A DNA stretch of 11,652 nt, taken from the NCBI GenBank assembly GCA_937974195.1, contig CALJIC010000166.1:1-11652 (forward strand), written 5' to 3'. Each line of letters starts with the position of its first letter. Position 1 is the first letter of the stretch. The notes below the pieces were generated by a model. That model searched no databases and was not told the origin of the DNA. It saw nothing but the letters and a program-made list of their open reading frames with translations. The DNA is from an uncultured Roseiflexaceae bacterium. Lineage in GTDB: Bacteria; Chloroflexota; Chloroflexia; Chloroflexales; Roseiflexaceae. The translations under genes and the position numbers were made by a program. This document shows, in pieces, positions 3,834 to 11,217 of the stretch.

Positions 3834-6788
3834 ATGCGACAGATCGCAATCCGCCTGCTCGGCCCATTCGAGGTGACGGTCGACGGGGCGCCGGCCACCG
3901 GCTTCGCCTACGCCAAGGTGCGCGCGCTGCTGGCGTACCTGGCCGTCGAGCGGCAGTCCGCGCACTCCCGCGCGGAGCTGGCGGCGCTGCTCTGGCCGGA
4001 GCAGCCCGAGTCCAGCGCGCGGGCCAGCCTGAGCCAGGCGCTCACCACACTGCGCGGCGCGCTGGGCGACAGGGGCGCGGAGGAGCCGCTGCTGCTCGCC
4101 GACTCCCAGCACGTGCGGCTCAACCCCCGCGCACCGCTGGAGGTCGATGTGACCCGCTTCCTCGCCGAGCTGGCCGACGCCGAGGCGCACGCCCACCGCA
4201 GCTGGCGGACCTGCGAGCCGTGCGCGGCCCGGCTGCGGCGCGCGCTGGAGCTGTACCGCGGCGGCTTCCTGGCCGACATCGCCATCCCCGACAGCGCCGT
4301 GTTCGACGAGTGGGCGTCGCTGCAGCGCGAGCACCTGCAGCAGCGCGCGATGAGCGCGCTCGAGCGGCTGGCGGAGCGGGCGGAGTGGCGCGGCGCCTAC
4401 GGCGAGGCGCTGGCCTACGCGCAGCGCCTGGTCGCGCTCGACCCGCTGCTGGAGGGGGGACAGCGCGCCGTGATGCGCGCGCTGGCGCTGAACGGCGAGC
4501 AGGCGGCGGCGCTAGCCCAGTACCGGCAGCTCCAGGCCATGCTGGCCCGCGAGCTGGATGCCGAGCCCGAGGAGGCCACCGCGGCGCTGTTCGAGCAGAT
4601 CCGCCGCGGCGAACACGCGGGCCTGCAGCCCGCCCGGCCCCGCTTCGCCGTGCCCCTGCCCCCCACCCCGCTCGTCGGCCGCGGCGAGGCGCTGGAGGCG
4701 ATCTGCGCGCACCTGCGGGACATCGGCGGGCGCACCATCACGATCACCGGCGCGGGCGGCATCGGCAAGACGCGGCTGGCGATCGAGGCGGCCCACGCCC
4801 TCCGGCACGACTTCGAGGACGGCGTCTGCTTCGTGGACCTGGCGGCGCTGAGCGACGCCGGGCTGGTGGCCGACGCCATCGCCCGGGCGCTCGGCGTGAA
4901 GGAGCGAGCGCAGCAGCGCATGGGCGACACGCTGCGCGAGCAGCTGCGCGCGAGGCACCTCCTGCTGGTGCTCGACAACTTCGAGCACGTCGTCGAGGCC
5001 GCGCCGCTCGTGTCGGAGCTGCTGGCCGCGTGCCCGGCCCTGGCCGTGCTGGTGACGAGCCGCGCGCCGCTTATGATCCGCGCGGAGCGGCAGTTCGTCC
5101 TCGAGCCGCTCGCCGACGCGGAGGCGGTGGAGCTCTTCCGCCAGCGCGCGCAGGCCGTGGGCGCCACCCTCGCCGCCGACGAGGAGAGCGCCGCCCTCTA
5201 CGCGGCCATCTGCCAGCGCCTCGACCGGCTGCCGCTCGCGATCGAGCTCATCGCCGTCCGCGCCCGCACCCTGACGCCGCACGAGCTGCTGCTCCAGCTC
5301 GACCAGCCGCTGCAGGCGCTCGCGCGCGGCCCGCGCGACGCGTCCGCCCGCCACCGCTCGCTGCGCCACGCGATCCAGTGGAGCTACGACCTGCTCGACG
5401 CCGAGGAGCAGCGCCTCTTCAGGTCGCTCGGCGTGTTCGCGGGCGGCTGCACTGCCGAGGCCGCCCAGGCGGTCGCCGGCCCGTCGCTCGCCGTGCTGCC
5501 GGTGCTGGAGGCGCTCGAGCAGGCCAGCCTCCTGCAGCGCCAGGTCGTCGCCCATCAGACGCGCTTTCTCACCCTGGCGACGGTGCGGGAGTTCGCGCTC
5601 GAGCAGCTCGCGCTGTGCGGCGAGGCCGAGGACACCCGGCAGCGCCACGCCGAGCACTTCGCCCGCTTCGCCATGGAGGCTTATGTCGAGCTGCTGCGCA
5701 TGGATGCGCCGCGCTGGCGCGCGTGGGTCGCCGCCGAGTACGACAACCTGCGCGTCGCCTTCCGCGCGGCGCTGGACGGGCAGCGCTACGAGACCGCGCT
5801 GCGCACCGCGACGGGCATCTGGCGCTTCCACCTGATGGCCGGCTACCTGCGCGAGGGCCTCGAGCGGCTGGAGGCGGCCCTGGCGTACCGCGAGCACGCG
5901 CCGCTGGAGGTGCAGTGCTACGCGCTGCGGGCGGCCGGCACCCTCGCGACCAGCGTGAACGACTACCCGCGCGCCCGCCGCTGGCTGGAAGAGGCTGTGG
6001 AGGCGGCCTGGCGCCTGGGCGACCGGAACGCGCTCCAGCCGATCCTGACGAACCTCGGCCACGCGCTGCTCGAGCAGGGCGAGCTGGAGGACGCCCGCAT
6101 CCACCTCGAGGTGTCGCTGTCGCTCGCGGAGCGCTCGGAGGACCCGAGCAGCGCCAAGTTCCCGCTCGGGTTCCTGGCCGGCCTGCACCGGCGCCTCGGC
6201 GACTACGTCCAGGCGCGGGCGATGGCCGAGGAGTGCCTGCGCATCAACCAGGCCCGGCAGGACCCAGAGGGGATCGCGAACGCGCTCGTCACGCTGGGGA
6301 CGATCACGCTCGCCGAGGGGGACGCGCCGGGCGCCCGCCGCCTGGCAGAGGAGGCGCTGGCGCTGCACCGCTCGCTGGGACACCAGCTCGGGATCGGCCT
6401 GGACTACGCCCTCCTGGGCGACGTCGCGCGCACACAGGGCGAGCACGCCGAGGCGCTGGCGCACTACCAGCGCTGCCTCAGCCTCTGGCGCGACCGCGAG
6501 AACACCGTCAACAGCGCCGTCGTGCTGGACAGCGTCGCCGCGGTCCTGGGCGAGATCGGCGATCCGGCGCGCGCGGCCACCCTTCTCAGCACGGCCGCGG
6601 CCATCCGCGAGCGGGCGAGCGCCCGGCTGACCGCCGCGGAGCAGGCCGCCTGCGATGCAACGGCGCGCGCCTGCCGCGCGGCCCTCAGCGAGCGTGAGTT
6701 CAGCGCCGCTTGGGCCACGGGTCGCACGCTCACCCTGGCCCAGGCCGTGGCCCAGGCGCTCGAGCCTCTGGCGCACGCCGTCGCCTAA
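3834..6788 (+). CDS. BTAD/winged-helix regulator with STAND ATPase and TPR domains (AfsR/SARP-like)
   Basis: This is a 984-residue cytoplasmic transcription regulator. An OmpR-type winged-helix DNA-binding domain (about 1-95) is followed by a bacterial transcriptional activation domain (BTAD, about 100-245). Next comes a STAND/NB-ARC ATPase with Walker A GAGGIGKT (306-313), Walker B LLLVLDN (D381), LVTSRAPL, and LPLAIEL (466-472). The C-terminal third (about 600-950) is helical and TPR-like. There is no C-terminal LuxR helix-turn-helix, so DNA binding is N-terminal as in AfsR. Such proteins are thought to be ligand- or nucleotide-switched activators. ATG 3834 is chosen because GGAG lies 6 nt upstream and MRQIAIRLLGPFEV is the usual beginning; an in-frame TTG at 3741 would add 31 unlikely residues. 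The BTAD domain carries an unusual H119-x-H-x5-C127-x2-C130 cluster. Targets may include its own promoter and the divergent methyltransferase. Confidence 0.92.
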   Translation: MRQIAIRLLGPFEVTVDGAPATGFAYAKVRALLAYLAVERQSAHSRAELAALLWPEQPESSARASLSQALTTLRGALGDRGAEEPLLLADSQHVRLNPRAPLEVDVTRFLAELADAEAHAHRSWRTCEPCAARLRRALELYRGGFLADIAIPDSAVFDEWASLQREHLQQRAMSALERLAERAEWRGAYGEALAYAQRLVALDPLLEGGQRAVMRALALNGEQAAALAQYRQLQAMLARELDAEPEEATAALFEQIRRGEHAGLQPARPRFAVPLPPTPLVGRGEALEAICAHLRDIGGRTITITGAGGIGKTRLAIEAAHALRHDFEDGVCFVDLAALSDAGLVADAIARALGVKERAQQRMGDTLREQLRARHLLLVLDNFEHVVEAAPLVSELLAACPALAVLVTSRAPLMIRAERQFVLEPLADAEAVELFRQRAQAVGATLAADEESAALYAAICQRLDRLPLAIELIAVRARTLTPHELLLQLDQPLQALARGPRDASARHRSLRHAIQWSYDLLDAEEQRLFRSLGVFAGGCTAEAAQAVAGPSLAVLPVLEALEQASLLQRQVVAHQTRFLTLATVREFALEQLALCGEAEDTRQRHAEHFARFAMEAYVELLRMDAPRWRAWVAAEYDNLRVAFRAALDGQRYETALRTATGIWRFHLMAGYLREGLERLEAALAYREHAPLEVQCYALRAAGTLATSVNDYPRARRWLEEAVEAAWRLGDRNALQPILTNLGHALLEQGELEDARIHLEVSLSLAERSEDPSSAKFPLGFLAGLHRRLGDYVQARAMAEECLRINQARQDPEGIANALVTLGTITLAEGDAPGARRLAEEALALHRSLGHQLGIGLDYALLGDVARTQGEHAEALAHYQRCLSLWRDRENTVNSAVVLDSVAAVLGEIGDPARAATLLSTAAAIRERASARLTAAEQAACDATARACRAALSEREFSAAWATGRTLTLAQAVAQALEPLAHAVA

Positions 6789-6822
6789 GTGAAGCGCCCG
6801 CCAGTGGGCACGGCGGCCGCGC

Positions 6823-8058
6823 CTACGCCCGCTCCGGGTCGCGCTGCAGGAAGTAGGCCCAGAAGAGCAGCGCGCCGGCCCCTGTCAGCCCGGCGCCGCT
6901 CAGGAACAGGCTGCGGTAGCCCAGCGCCGCGATCAGGTAGCCGCCGCCCCACGCTATCGCCGCCCAGCTCAGCCCCACCGCCATCGTCGTCGCGCCCGAC
7001 ATCGCCGCCCGCCACGCCGGCCTGACCAGCTCCATCGAGTAGACCGTCATCAGCGGGCGCCGGATCGACGCCAGGGCGATCACCCCCATGAAGCTAAGGC
7101 CGGCGGCGGCCCAGTGGGAGAAGAACGCCAGCGGCACCAGGCTGAGCGCGATGCCGGCCGACCCGATCGCCGCGGTGCGGGCGATGCCCCAGCGCGCCGC
7201 CAGGATGGGCGTCGCCAGCGCCGCGGGCACCGCCAGCAGCTGGCCTACGCCCACCAGCGCCCCGATCAGCGCGGTGGACACCTGCAGGCGCGTGTCGAGG
7301 TAGACGTTGAAGAAGGTGCGCGCGATCGCCTCGCCCCCCATCTGCAGCAGCGTGATGACCGCCAGAAGGATGATCAGCCGGCGCGGCGCAGGCTCGGTGG
7401 CCGCCACGCGCTCCTGCGCGTGCCCGCCGGGGCGGGTGGCCAGCAGCGCCATCACGCCGGGGATGAGCAGCAGCGCCGCGAAGATCAGCGGGTAGCGGTA
7501 GGGCTGCGGGTGGTCCAGCGACATCTGCAGCGGCCCGGCCAGCAGCCCCGGCAGCACCCCGCCGATCAGGCTGCCGGCGAAGCCGGCGAGCGGCCAGAGC
7601 GCCGCCTGCAGCGAGAAGGCGTGGCTGCGCTCGCTCGCGGTCGTGATGTCCGTCAGGAACGGGTTGGAGTTCACGAGGTAGGTGGCGAAGCCGAGGTAGC
7701 CGATGACGTACATCGCCAGCAGCCAGGCCGGCTGAGCGGCGGCGGGCACGAACTCGGCCAGCGGGAGCAGCCCGAAGCCTGGGACGGACAGGATCAGGCC
7801 GGCGATCATGGCCCGCCGGCTCCCCCAGCGCCCCCCGAGCGCGCCGGCCGGAAGGCAGAAGATCCCCAGCGCCAGCGGCCCCGCCGCGTTGACCAGCCCG
7901 ATGAACGGCGCATCGTAGCCCAGGCGCAGGAGATAGAGGTTCAGCAGCACCGTGTAGATGCCGCCGAAGATCGTGAAGCCGATCAGCGCCGCGCTGACCA
8001 GATACAGGCGCACGTCGCGGCTGAAGCGCCGGAGCGTCTGCAGATACCCGGAGATCAT
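6823..8058 (-). CDS. MFS transporter (12-TM type)
   Basis: This 411-residue inner-membrane protein has about twelve hydrophobic segments in two halves, separated by a polar cytoplasmic loop (about residues 209-227, TRPGGHAQERVAATEPAPRR). The loop-2/3 signature is degenerate: GALGGRWGSRR (72-82) has glycine where motif A usually has aspartate. A conserved-looking NPFLTDITTASERSHAFSLQ (132-151) lies after TM4. ATG 8058 follows AGGGAG at a 5-nt spacing. The substrate cannot be predicted. It is expressed from a perfect extended -10 promoter, is divergent from a second MFS gene, and converges on the BTAD regulator with only 34 bp between stops. Proton-driven efflux or uptake is the family role. 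Confidence 0.88.
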   Translation of the reverse strand: MISGYLQTLRRFSRDVRLYLVSAALIGFTIFGGIYTVLLNLYLLRLGYDAPFIGLVNAAGPLALGIFCLPAGALGGRWGSRRAMIAGLILSVPGFGLLPLAEFVPAAAQPAWLLAMYVIGYLGFATYLVNSNPFLTDITTASERSHAFSLQAALWPLAGFAGSLIGGVLPGLLAGPLQMSLDHPQPYRYPLIFAALLLIPGVMALLATRPGGHAQERVAATEPAPRRLIILLAVITLLQMGGEAIARTFFNVYLDTRLQVSTALIGALVGVGQLLAVPAALATPILAARWGIARTAAIGSAGIALSLVPLAFFSHWAAAGLSFMGVIALASIRRPLMTVYSMELVRPAWRAAMSGATTMAVGLSWAAIAWGGGYLIAALGYRSLFLSGAGLTGAGALLFWAYFLQRDPERA

Positions 8059-8101
8059 GGTTACTCCCTAGCGAGGCTGTAGCGCGGGGAAAAGCCAGCC
8101 G

Positions 8102-8110
8102 ATTATATCA
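8102..8110 (-). promoter_or_regulatory. Extended -10 promoter of the minus-strand MFS gene
   Basis: Minus-strand TGATATAAT (8110-8102) is TGn plus a perfect TATAAT. The matching -35 is poor (around 8125-8133), as extended -10 promoters tolerate. Transcription would start near 8095, 36 nt before the ATG at 8058. Confidence 0.7.
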
Positions 8111-8173
8111 CGCGCGCTGCGCCGCCCCTTGACGGAGATTCTGGCAAGGCTTCGCCCACCCATCAGGGAATCC

Positions 8174-8195
8174 GATAGCTTCTATTGGCGCTATC
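8174..8195. promoter_or_regulatory. Operator-like inverted repeat IR1 (GATAGC-N10-GCTATC)
   Basis: Perfect 6-bp half-sites GATAGC (8174-8179) and GCTATC (8190-8195) enclose 10 bp, the geometry of a dimeric helix-turn-helix repressor or activator site. It sits just upstream of the -35 box of the plus-strand MFS promoter and shares its half-site with the inverted repeat at 8205-8224. Confidence 0.5.
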
Positions 8196-8198
8196 CGG

Positions 8199-8227
8199 TT
8201 GCATGATAGCGGCGCGCCCGCTATGCT
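8199..8227 (+). promoter_or_regulatory. Promoter of the plus-strand MFS gene
   Basis: TTGCAT (8199-8204) and TATGCT (8222-8227) are separated by 17 bp. Transcription would start near 8234, about 24 nt before the ATG at 8258. Both boxes are imperfect, and the spacer is filled by an inverted repeat, which suggests a regulated promoter. Confidence 0.55.
8205..8224. promoter_or_regulatory. Operator-like inverted repeat IR2 inside the promoter spacer
   Basis: ATAGCGG (8206-8212) and CCGCTAT (8218-8224) are exact reverse complements around CGCGC; with G8205 the left half reads GATAGC, as in IR1. The repeat occupies the space between the -35 and -10 boxes of the plus-strand MFS gene, so a bound protein would either block polymerase or, in MerR style, remodel the spacer. 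Its centre is about 31 bp from that of IR1. Confidence 0.5.
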
Positions 8228-8257
8228 GCCGATACACCAGCTCATCCAGGGTGCCCA

Positions 8258-9418
8258 ATGTCCACCAGCGCCACCAGCCCGCGCACTTCCGCGCGCTTCG
8301 ACCGGGCCTACGCGACGGTGTGGGTCGCAACGCTGCTCTTCTTCGGCGCGTTCTACGCGCTGATCGAACCTCTGCCGCGCTATCTGGTGCAGGTCGGGCT
8401 CGCGGACTGGGAGATCGGCGTGGTGCTGAGCGCGTTCGGCGTCGCCGCGCTGGTTGGGCGGCCGCTCGCGGGCCTGGCCGCCGACCGCTGGGGGCAGCGG
8501 CCGGTGCTCCTCGCCGGGACTCTGGCCCTGCTGGTGGGCGCCGTCGCGGTGCCGATGACCAGCAGCGCGCCAGCGCTGTTCGCGCTGCGCCTGCTCCAGA
8601 CCGCCGGCTACGTGGCCTTCACGACGGCGGGCACGGCGCTGGTGATCCGCCTCACTCCCCCGGAGATACGCGGCCGGCGGCTGGCGATCTTCGGCGCCGC
8701 CGCGAACGTGGCCCTCACCCTCACACCGGCCGTGACCAGCGCGGCGCTTGCGTCGGCGCCGGTCACGGCGGCCTTCTACGTGTCCGGCCTGCTCGCGCTG
8801 GTCGCCGGCGTCCTGGCGCTACGGCTGCGCGGCGGGGCGCCAAGCGAGCGGGCGCAGGCAGGGGGGCATCAGGGGACGGCACGCCATTTGCTGCTCCCGA
8901 TGGTCGCCACGGCGCTCGTGGGCGCCGGGTTCGCGGCCTTCCTCCAGTTCTCGCCGCTGCTCGCCGAGCGCCGGGGCGGGCTGGCAGCCGGCCTGCTCTT
9001 CACAATCTACGGCCTCGGGATCATCGCCACGCGGGTGCTGACCGGGCCGCTGCTCGACCGCTGGAGCATCCAGCGCACGCTGACGCTGGCCGCCACGCTG
9101 CTAGCGGGCGGACTCGGGCTGCTGGCGCTGGGCGGGCCACCCGCCGGCGCGGCCGTCGCGGCGCTGCTGGTGGCGGTGGGCTCAGGGCTGTCCCACCCCG
9201 CCCTGCTGGCGCACCACGCGGCGCTTCTGCCGGCGGCGCCGGGGCGCGCGAGCGCCGCCTTCTACATCGGGTTTGACCTGGGGATCGGGCTGGGAAGCGC
9301 GCTGTTCGGCGTCGCGCTGGAGCTCGGCGGTCTCACAGGGCTGTACGGCGCGGCCGCGCTGCTCACGCTGGCCGCGCTGCCGCTCGCCCCACTCCTCGGG
9401 CGAATTGGTGTACGATGA
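8258..9418 (+). CDS. MFS transporter, drug-efflux-like
   Basis: This 386-residue inner-membrane protein has about twelve hydrophobic segments. A well-preserved motif A, GRPLAGLAADRWGQRPVL (67-84), lies between TM2 and TM3, and a degenerate counterpart (GPLLDRWSIQRTL) lies in the second half. The central loop near residues 190-208 (LRLRGGAPSERAQAGGHQGTARH) is short. ATG 8258 follows AGGG (8248-8251) at 6 nt. The compact size and motif A resemble arabinose-efflux/YfcJ/YhhS-like exporters, but the substrate is not predictable. It is divergent from another MFS gene that is not closely similar in sequence, so recent duplication is unlikely. Two shared-half-site inverted repeats control its promoter region, and a VOC gene follows 80 nt downstream. 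Confidence 0.88.
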   Translation: MSTSATSPRTSARFDRAYATVWVATLLFFGAFYALIEPLPRYLVQVGLADWEIGVVLSAFGVAALVGRPLAGLAADRWGQRPVLLAGTLALLVGAVAVPMTSSAPALFALRLLQTAGYVAFTTAGTALVIRLTPPEIRGRRLAIFGAAANVALTLTPAVTSAALASAPVTAAFYVSGLLALVAGVLALRLRGGAPSERAQAGGHQGTARHLLLPMVATALVGAGFAAFLQFSPLLAERRGGLAAGLLFTIYGLGIIATRVLTGPLLDRWSIQRTLTLAATLLAGGLGLLALGGPPAGAAVAALLVAVGSGLSHPALLAHHAALLPAAPGRASAAFYIGFDLGIGLGSALFGVALELGGLTGLYGAAALLTLAALPLAPLLGRIGVR

Positions 9419-9498
9419 CACGTGCACCGCAAGCGCCTCCGCTCACACTGGCATCGTCCGCAGCGGAACTGGAGGTGGCGTAGTAGAAGGAGGCTCCT

Positions 9499-9927
9499 GT
9501 GTCCGCGAAATATCCAGCAGTCATTCCCATGATCTGCTACGAGGACGGCATCGCGGCGCTCGAGTGGCTGGCCGCTGCGTTCGGCTTCCGCGAGCGCGTC
9601 CGCCTGGTCGACTCGAACGGAACGCTGTCGCACGGCGAGATGGAGGCCGGCGACGGCCTGATCATGCTCGCGACGCCGACGCCCGACTATGAGAGCCCGC
9701 GGCGCCACCGCGACCACTGCGAGGCTGCGCGCAGGTGGTCATCGGTGCCGTGGGTCATCGACGGCGTGCTCGTGTACGTCGATGACCTCGATGCGCACTA
9801 CGCCCGCGCGAAGGCGGCCGGCGCCACCATCCTGACCGACATCGAGGAGGGGCCGCCCGCCCGGCGATACCGGGCCGAGGACCTCGAGGGGCACCGCTGG
9901 TTCTTCATGGAGCGCGACAGATCCTGA
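9499..9927 (+). CDS. VOC (glyoxalase/bleomycin-resistance/PhnB-like) family protein
   Basis: This 142-residue soluble protein is the usual size for a single-chain VOC protein with two beta-alpha-beta-beta-beta units. The first unit includes YEDGIAALEWLAAAFGFRERVR (14-35) and a metal-site-like SHGEM (44-48; H45, E47). The second has VLVYVDDLDAHYARAKAAGATI (90-111) and the typical ending RYRAEDLEGHRWFF (123-136; H132). The family covers glyoxalases, dioxygenases, epimerases and drug-binding resistance proteins, so the reaction cannot be given. The start is GTG 9499, fixed by AAGGAGG ending 5 nt upstream; the site is part of a short palindrome, AGGAGGCTCCT. It lies 80 nt after the MFS gene with no clear terminator between, so joint expression and a protective or detoxifying role are plausible inferences. 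Confidence 0.85.
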   Translation: MSAKYPAVIPMICYEDGIAALEWLAAAFGFRERVRLVDSNGTLSHGEMEAGDGLIMLATPTPDYESPRRHRDHCEAARRWSSVPWVIDGVLVYVDDLDAHYARAKAAGATILTDIEEGPPARRYRAEDLEGHRWFFMERDRS

Positions 9928-9966
9928 AGGCACGCCCCTCGCGCCCGTCACACCGGGGAGCACCGG

Positions 9967-10440
9967 ATGGCCAGACACTCACCTCAGCCCGTGTGGCGGG
10001 CGCTCGCTACACAGGCGCTGCTCGGCGCGCTCAGTGGCGCGGCGGCGGCCGCAGCGGCGTGGCTTGCGTTCAGGGGCATGTATGCCGTGTCCTTCGCGCT
10101 GGCGGATCGGCTCGACGGCTGGCTCGCCTTCGCCGCCATCGCCGTGCTGCTGATCGTCACCACGCTGCTGAGCGGAGCGGCGGGCGGCCTGGCCGGCGCC
10201 CTGGTGAGCGGGATCGTCGTGCGCCGCCTCTGGCGCCCATCGCGGCGCTGGCTCGCGCTGTGGGCGCTCGCCTGGGCGCTGGGCGGCCTCGCGCTCTGGC
10301 TCGGTATCGTCCAGGCCTCGCGCGGCGACCCGGCCCTCGATCTGAGCGGCGTCCTGCTGTGGGCGCTGCTCGGCCTGCTTATATCCACCGGCTTCGCCGC
10401 GCTCGCCCCGCCGTGGCGCCCCGCCCCTCCGCGCGCGTAG
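9967..10440 (+). CDS. Polytopic membrane protein, unknown function (157 aa)
   Basis: This 157-residue protein starts at ATG 9967, 6 nt after GGGGAG. It is rich in Ala, Leu, Gly and Trp, with hydrophobic stretches at about residues 14-36, 51-83 (long enough for one kinked or two short helices), 95-115 and 126-147. A basic cluster (RRLWRPSRR, 86-94) suggests a cytoplasmic loop by the positive-inside rule, and the C-terminus is proline-rich (APPWRPAPPRA). I recognise no family or catalytic motif. It begins 39 nt after the VOC gene and is probably the last gene of the MFS-VOC transcription unit. It converges on the ComB-like gene with a short hairpin between. Confidence 0.75.
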   Translation: MARHSPQPVWRALATQALLGALSGAAAAAAAWLAFRGMYAVSFALADRLDGWLAFAAIAVLLIVTTLLSGAAGGLAGALVSGIVVRRLWRPSRRWLALWALAWALGGLALWLGIVQASRGDPALDLSGVLLWALLGLLISTGFAALAPPWRPAPPRA

Positions 10441-10455
10441 CGCTCGCCCCGAGCG
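10441..10455. terminator. Short hairpin between convergent genes
   Basis: CGCTCG (10441-10446), CCC, CGAGCG (10450-10455) form a perfect 6-bp stem directly after a stop codon. An alternative outer pairing of TAGCG (10438-10442) with CGCTA (10457-10461) is possible. It lies in the 42-bp gap between convergent genes. There is no T-run, so terminator function is tentative. Confidence 0.35.
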
Positions 10456-10482
10456 ACGCTAAGCCCTATCCCCGCGAGCGGC

Positions 10483-11217
10483 TCAGCAGCGCACGTACGC
10501 GCCATCGCGCAGCACCGGCGCACACCCGCTCACGTCGAGCTCCGCCGCCAGTGCGATATCCTCGGCGAAGCCGCGCCCGGCCAGCTCGCGGCCGGAGCTG
10601 CACGTCGCGAGCACGTCCGCGAGGCGATCGCGGGCGCCCAGGAAGGCGTGAAGCGCCACCAGCGCCTCCGGCGAGCGCTCCCCATCCAGGTGCGCGATGA
10701 CCGCCCCGGCGCCGATCAGGTCCTCGATCGCCGGCCGCAGGCTCCCGTCTCCCCAGCGCTCGCCCGCCGGGATCACGCTCACCCGCGGCCCGTATCGCCG
10801 CGCCGCCCGCGCCACTGCTGCGGCGTTCCTCAGGCACGCGGCGAAGGTCGGCGTCGCGCCGGCGGCCATGCTGAGCGTGGCGCCGTTCGGCGAGGGCAGC
10901 ACCAGCCGCGTCCCGCTGGGGATGGCCCGCAGCGAGGCCGGCGACAGCGAGTAGCCGTGGGGTGCGTCGCGCGCGCCGGCGAGCAGCGCGCCCTGTGCGG
11001 ACGCGAAGGCCGCCGCGTCTTCGCGCCGGTGGTAGGGGAGGACCGACGCGCCGCGGCTCACGGCGATGTCGACGCAGGTCGAGAAGGAGAGCACGTCGAC
11101 GATGACCAGCGCGTCGCTCGTGGAGGCGAGCTGCGCGATGCCGTGGGCGCCCCACTCGCAGCGGACGGCCCACCCCCGCTGGTCGAAGAACGATTCGGAC
11201 AGCTCCGGACGCGGCAT
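10483..11217 (-). CDS. comB: ComB-family (2-phosphosulfolactate phosphatase-like) protein
   Basis: The protein is 244 residues from ATG 11217 and matches COG2045/PF04029 in size and motifs: VIVDVLSFSTCVDIAVSRGA (38-57), SLSPASLR (90-97), RLVLPSPNGATLS (104-116), CLRNAAAVA (128-136), IPAGERWGDGSLRPAIEDL (149-167) and CSSGREL (206-212). ComB removes phosphate from 2-phosphosulfolactate in coenzyme M synthesis in methanogens. Bacterial members such as this SFST/GERW subgroup are widespread without coenzyme M, so the true substrate is uncertain and the name follows the family only. ATG 11217 overlaps the stop of the upstream gene as TGATG, pointing to translational coupling. AGGGG lies 8 nt upstream. 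Confidence 0.85.
   Translation of the reverse strand: MPRPELSESFFDQRGWAVRCEWGAHGIAQLASTSDALVIVDVLSFSTCVDIAVSRGASVLPYHRREDAAAFASAQGALLAGARDAPHGYSLSPASLRAIPSGTRLVLPSPNGATLSMAAGATPTFAACLRNAAAVARAARRYGPRVSVIPAGERWGDGSLRPAIEDLIGAGAVIAHLDGERSPEALVALHAFLGARDRLADVLATCSSGRELAGRGFAEDIALAAELDVSGCAPVLRDGAYVRC

Noticed and set aside
4512..6776. Very long minus-strand open frame opposite the BTAD regulator, and a plus-strand frame at 3737-6697 overlapping it
   Set aside because: Both are low-complexity Arg/Ala/Gly products of codon bias over a clearly real gene; no motif or ribosome site supports them.
6796..6809. Terminator hairpin GCCC-N6-GGGC between the regulator and the minus-strand MFS gene
   Set aside because: The stem is only 4 bp, with no T-run; not distinguishable from chance in GC-rich DNA.
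905..11217. Coenzyme M pathway link between the threonine-synthase-like protein (a cysteate synthase relative) and ComB
   Set aside because: The genes are over 8 kb apart in separate units with unrelated genes between, no other coenzyme M gene is present, and both families are common in bacteria without coenzyme M.
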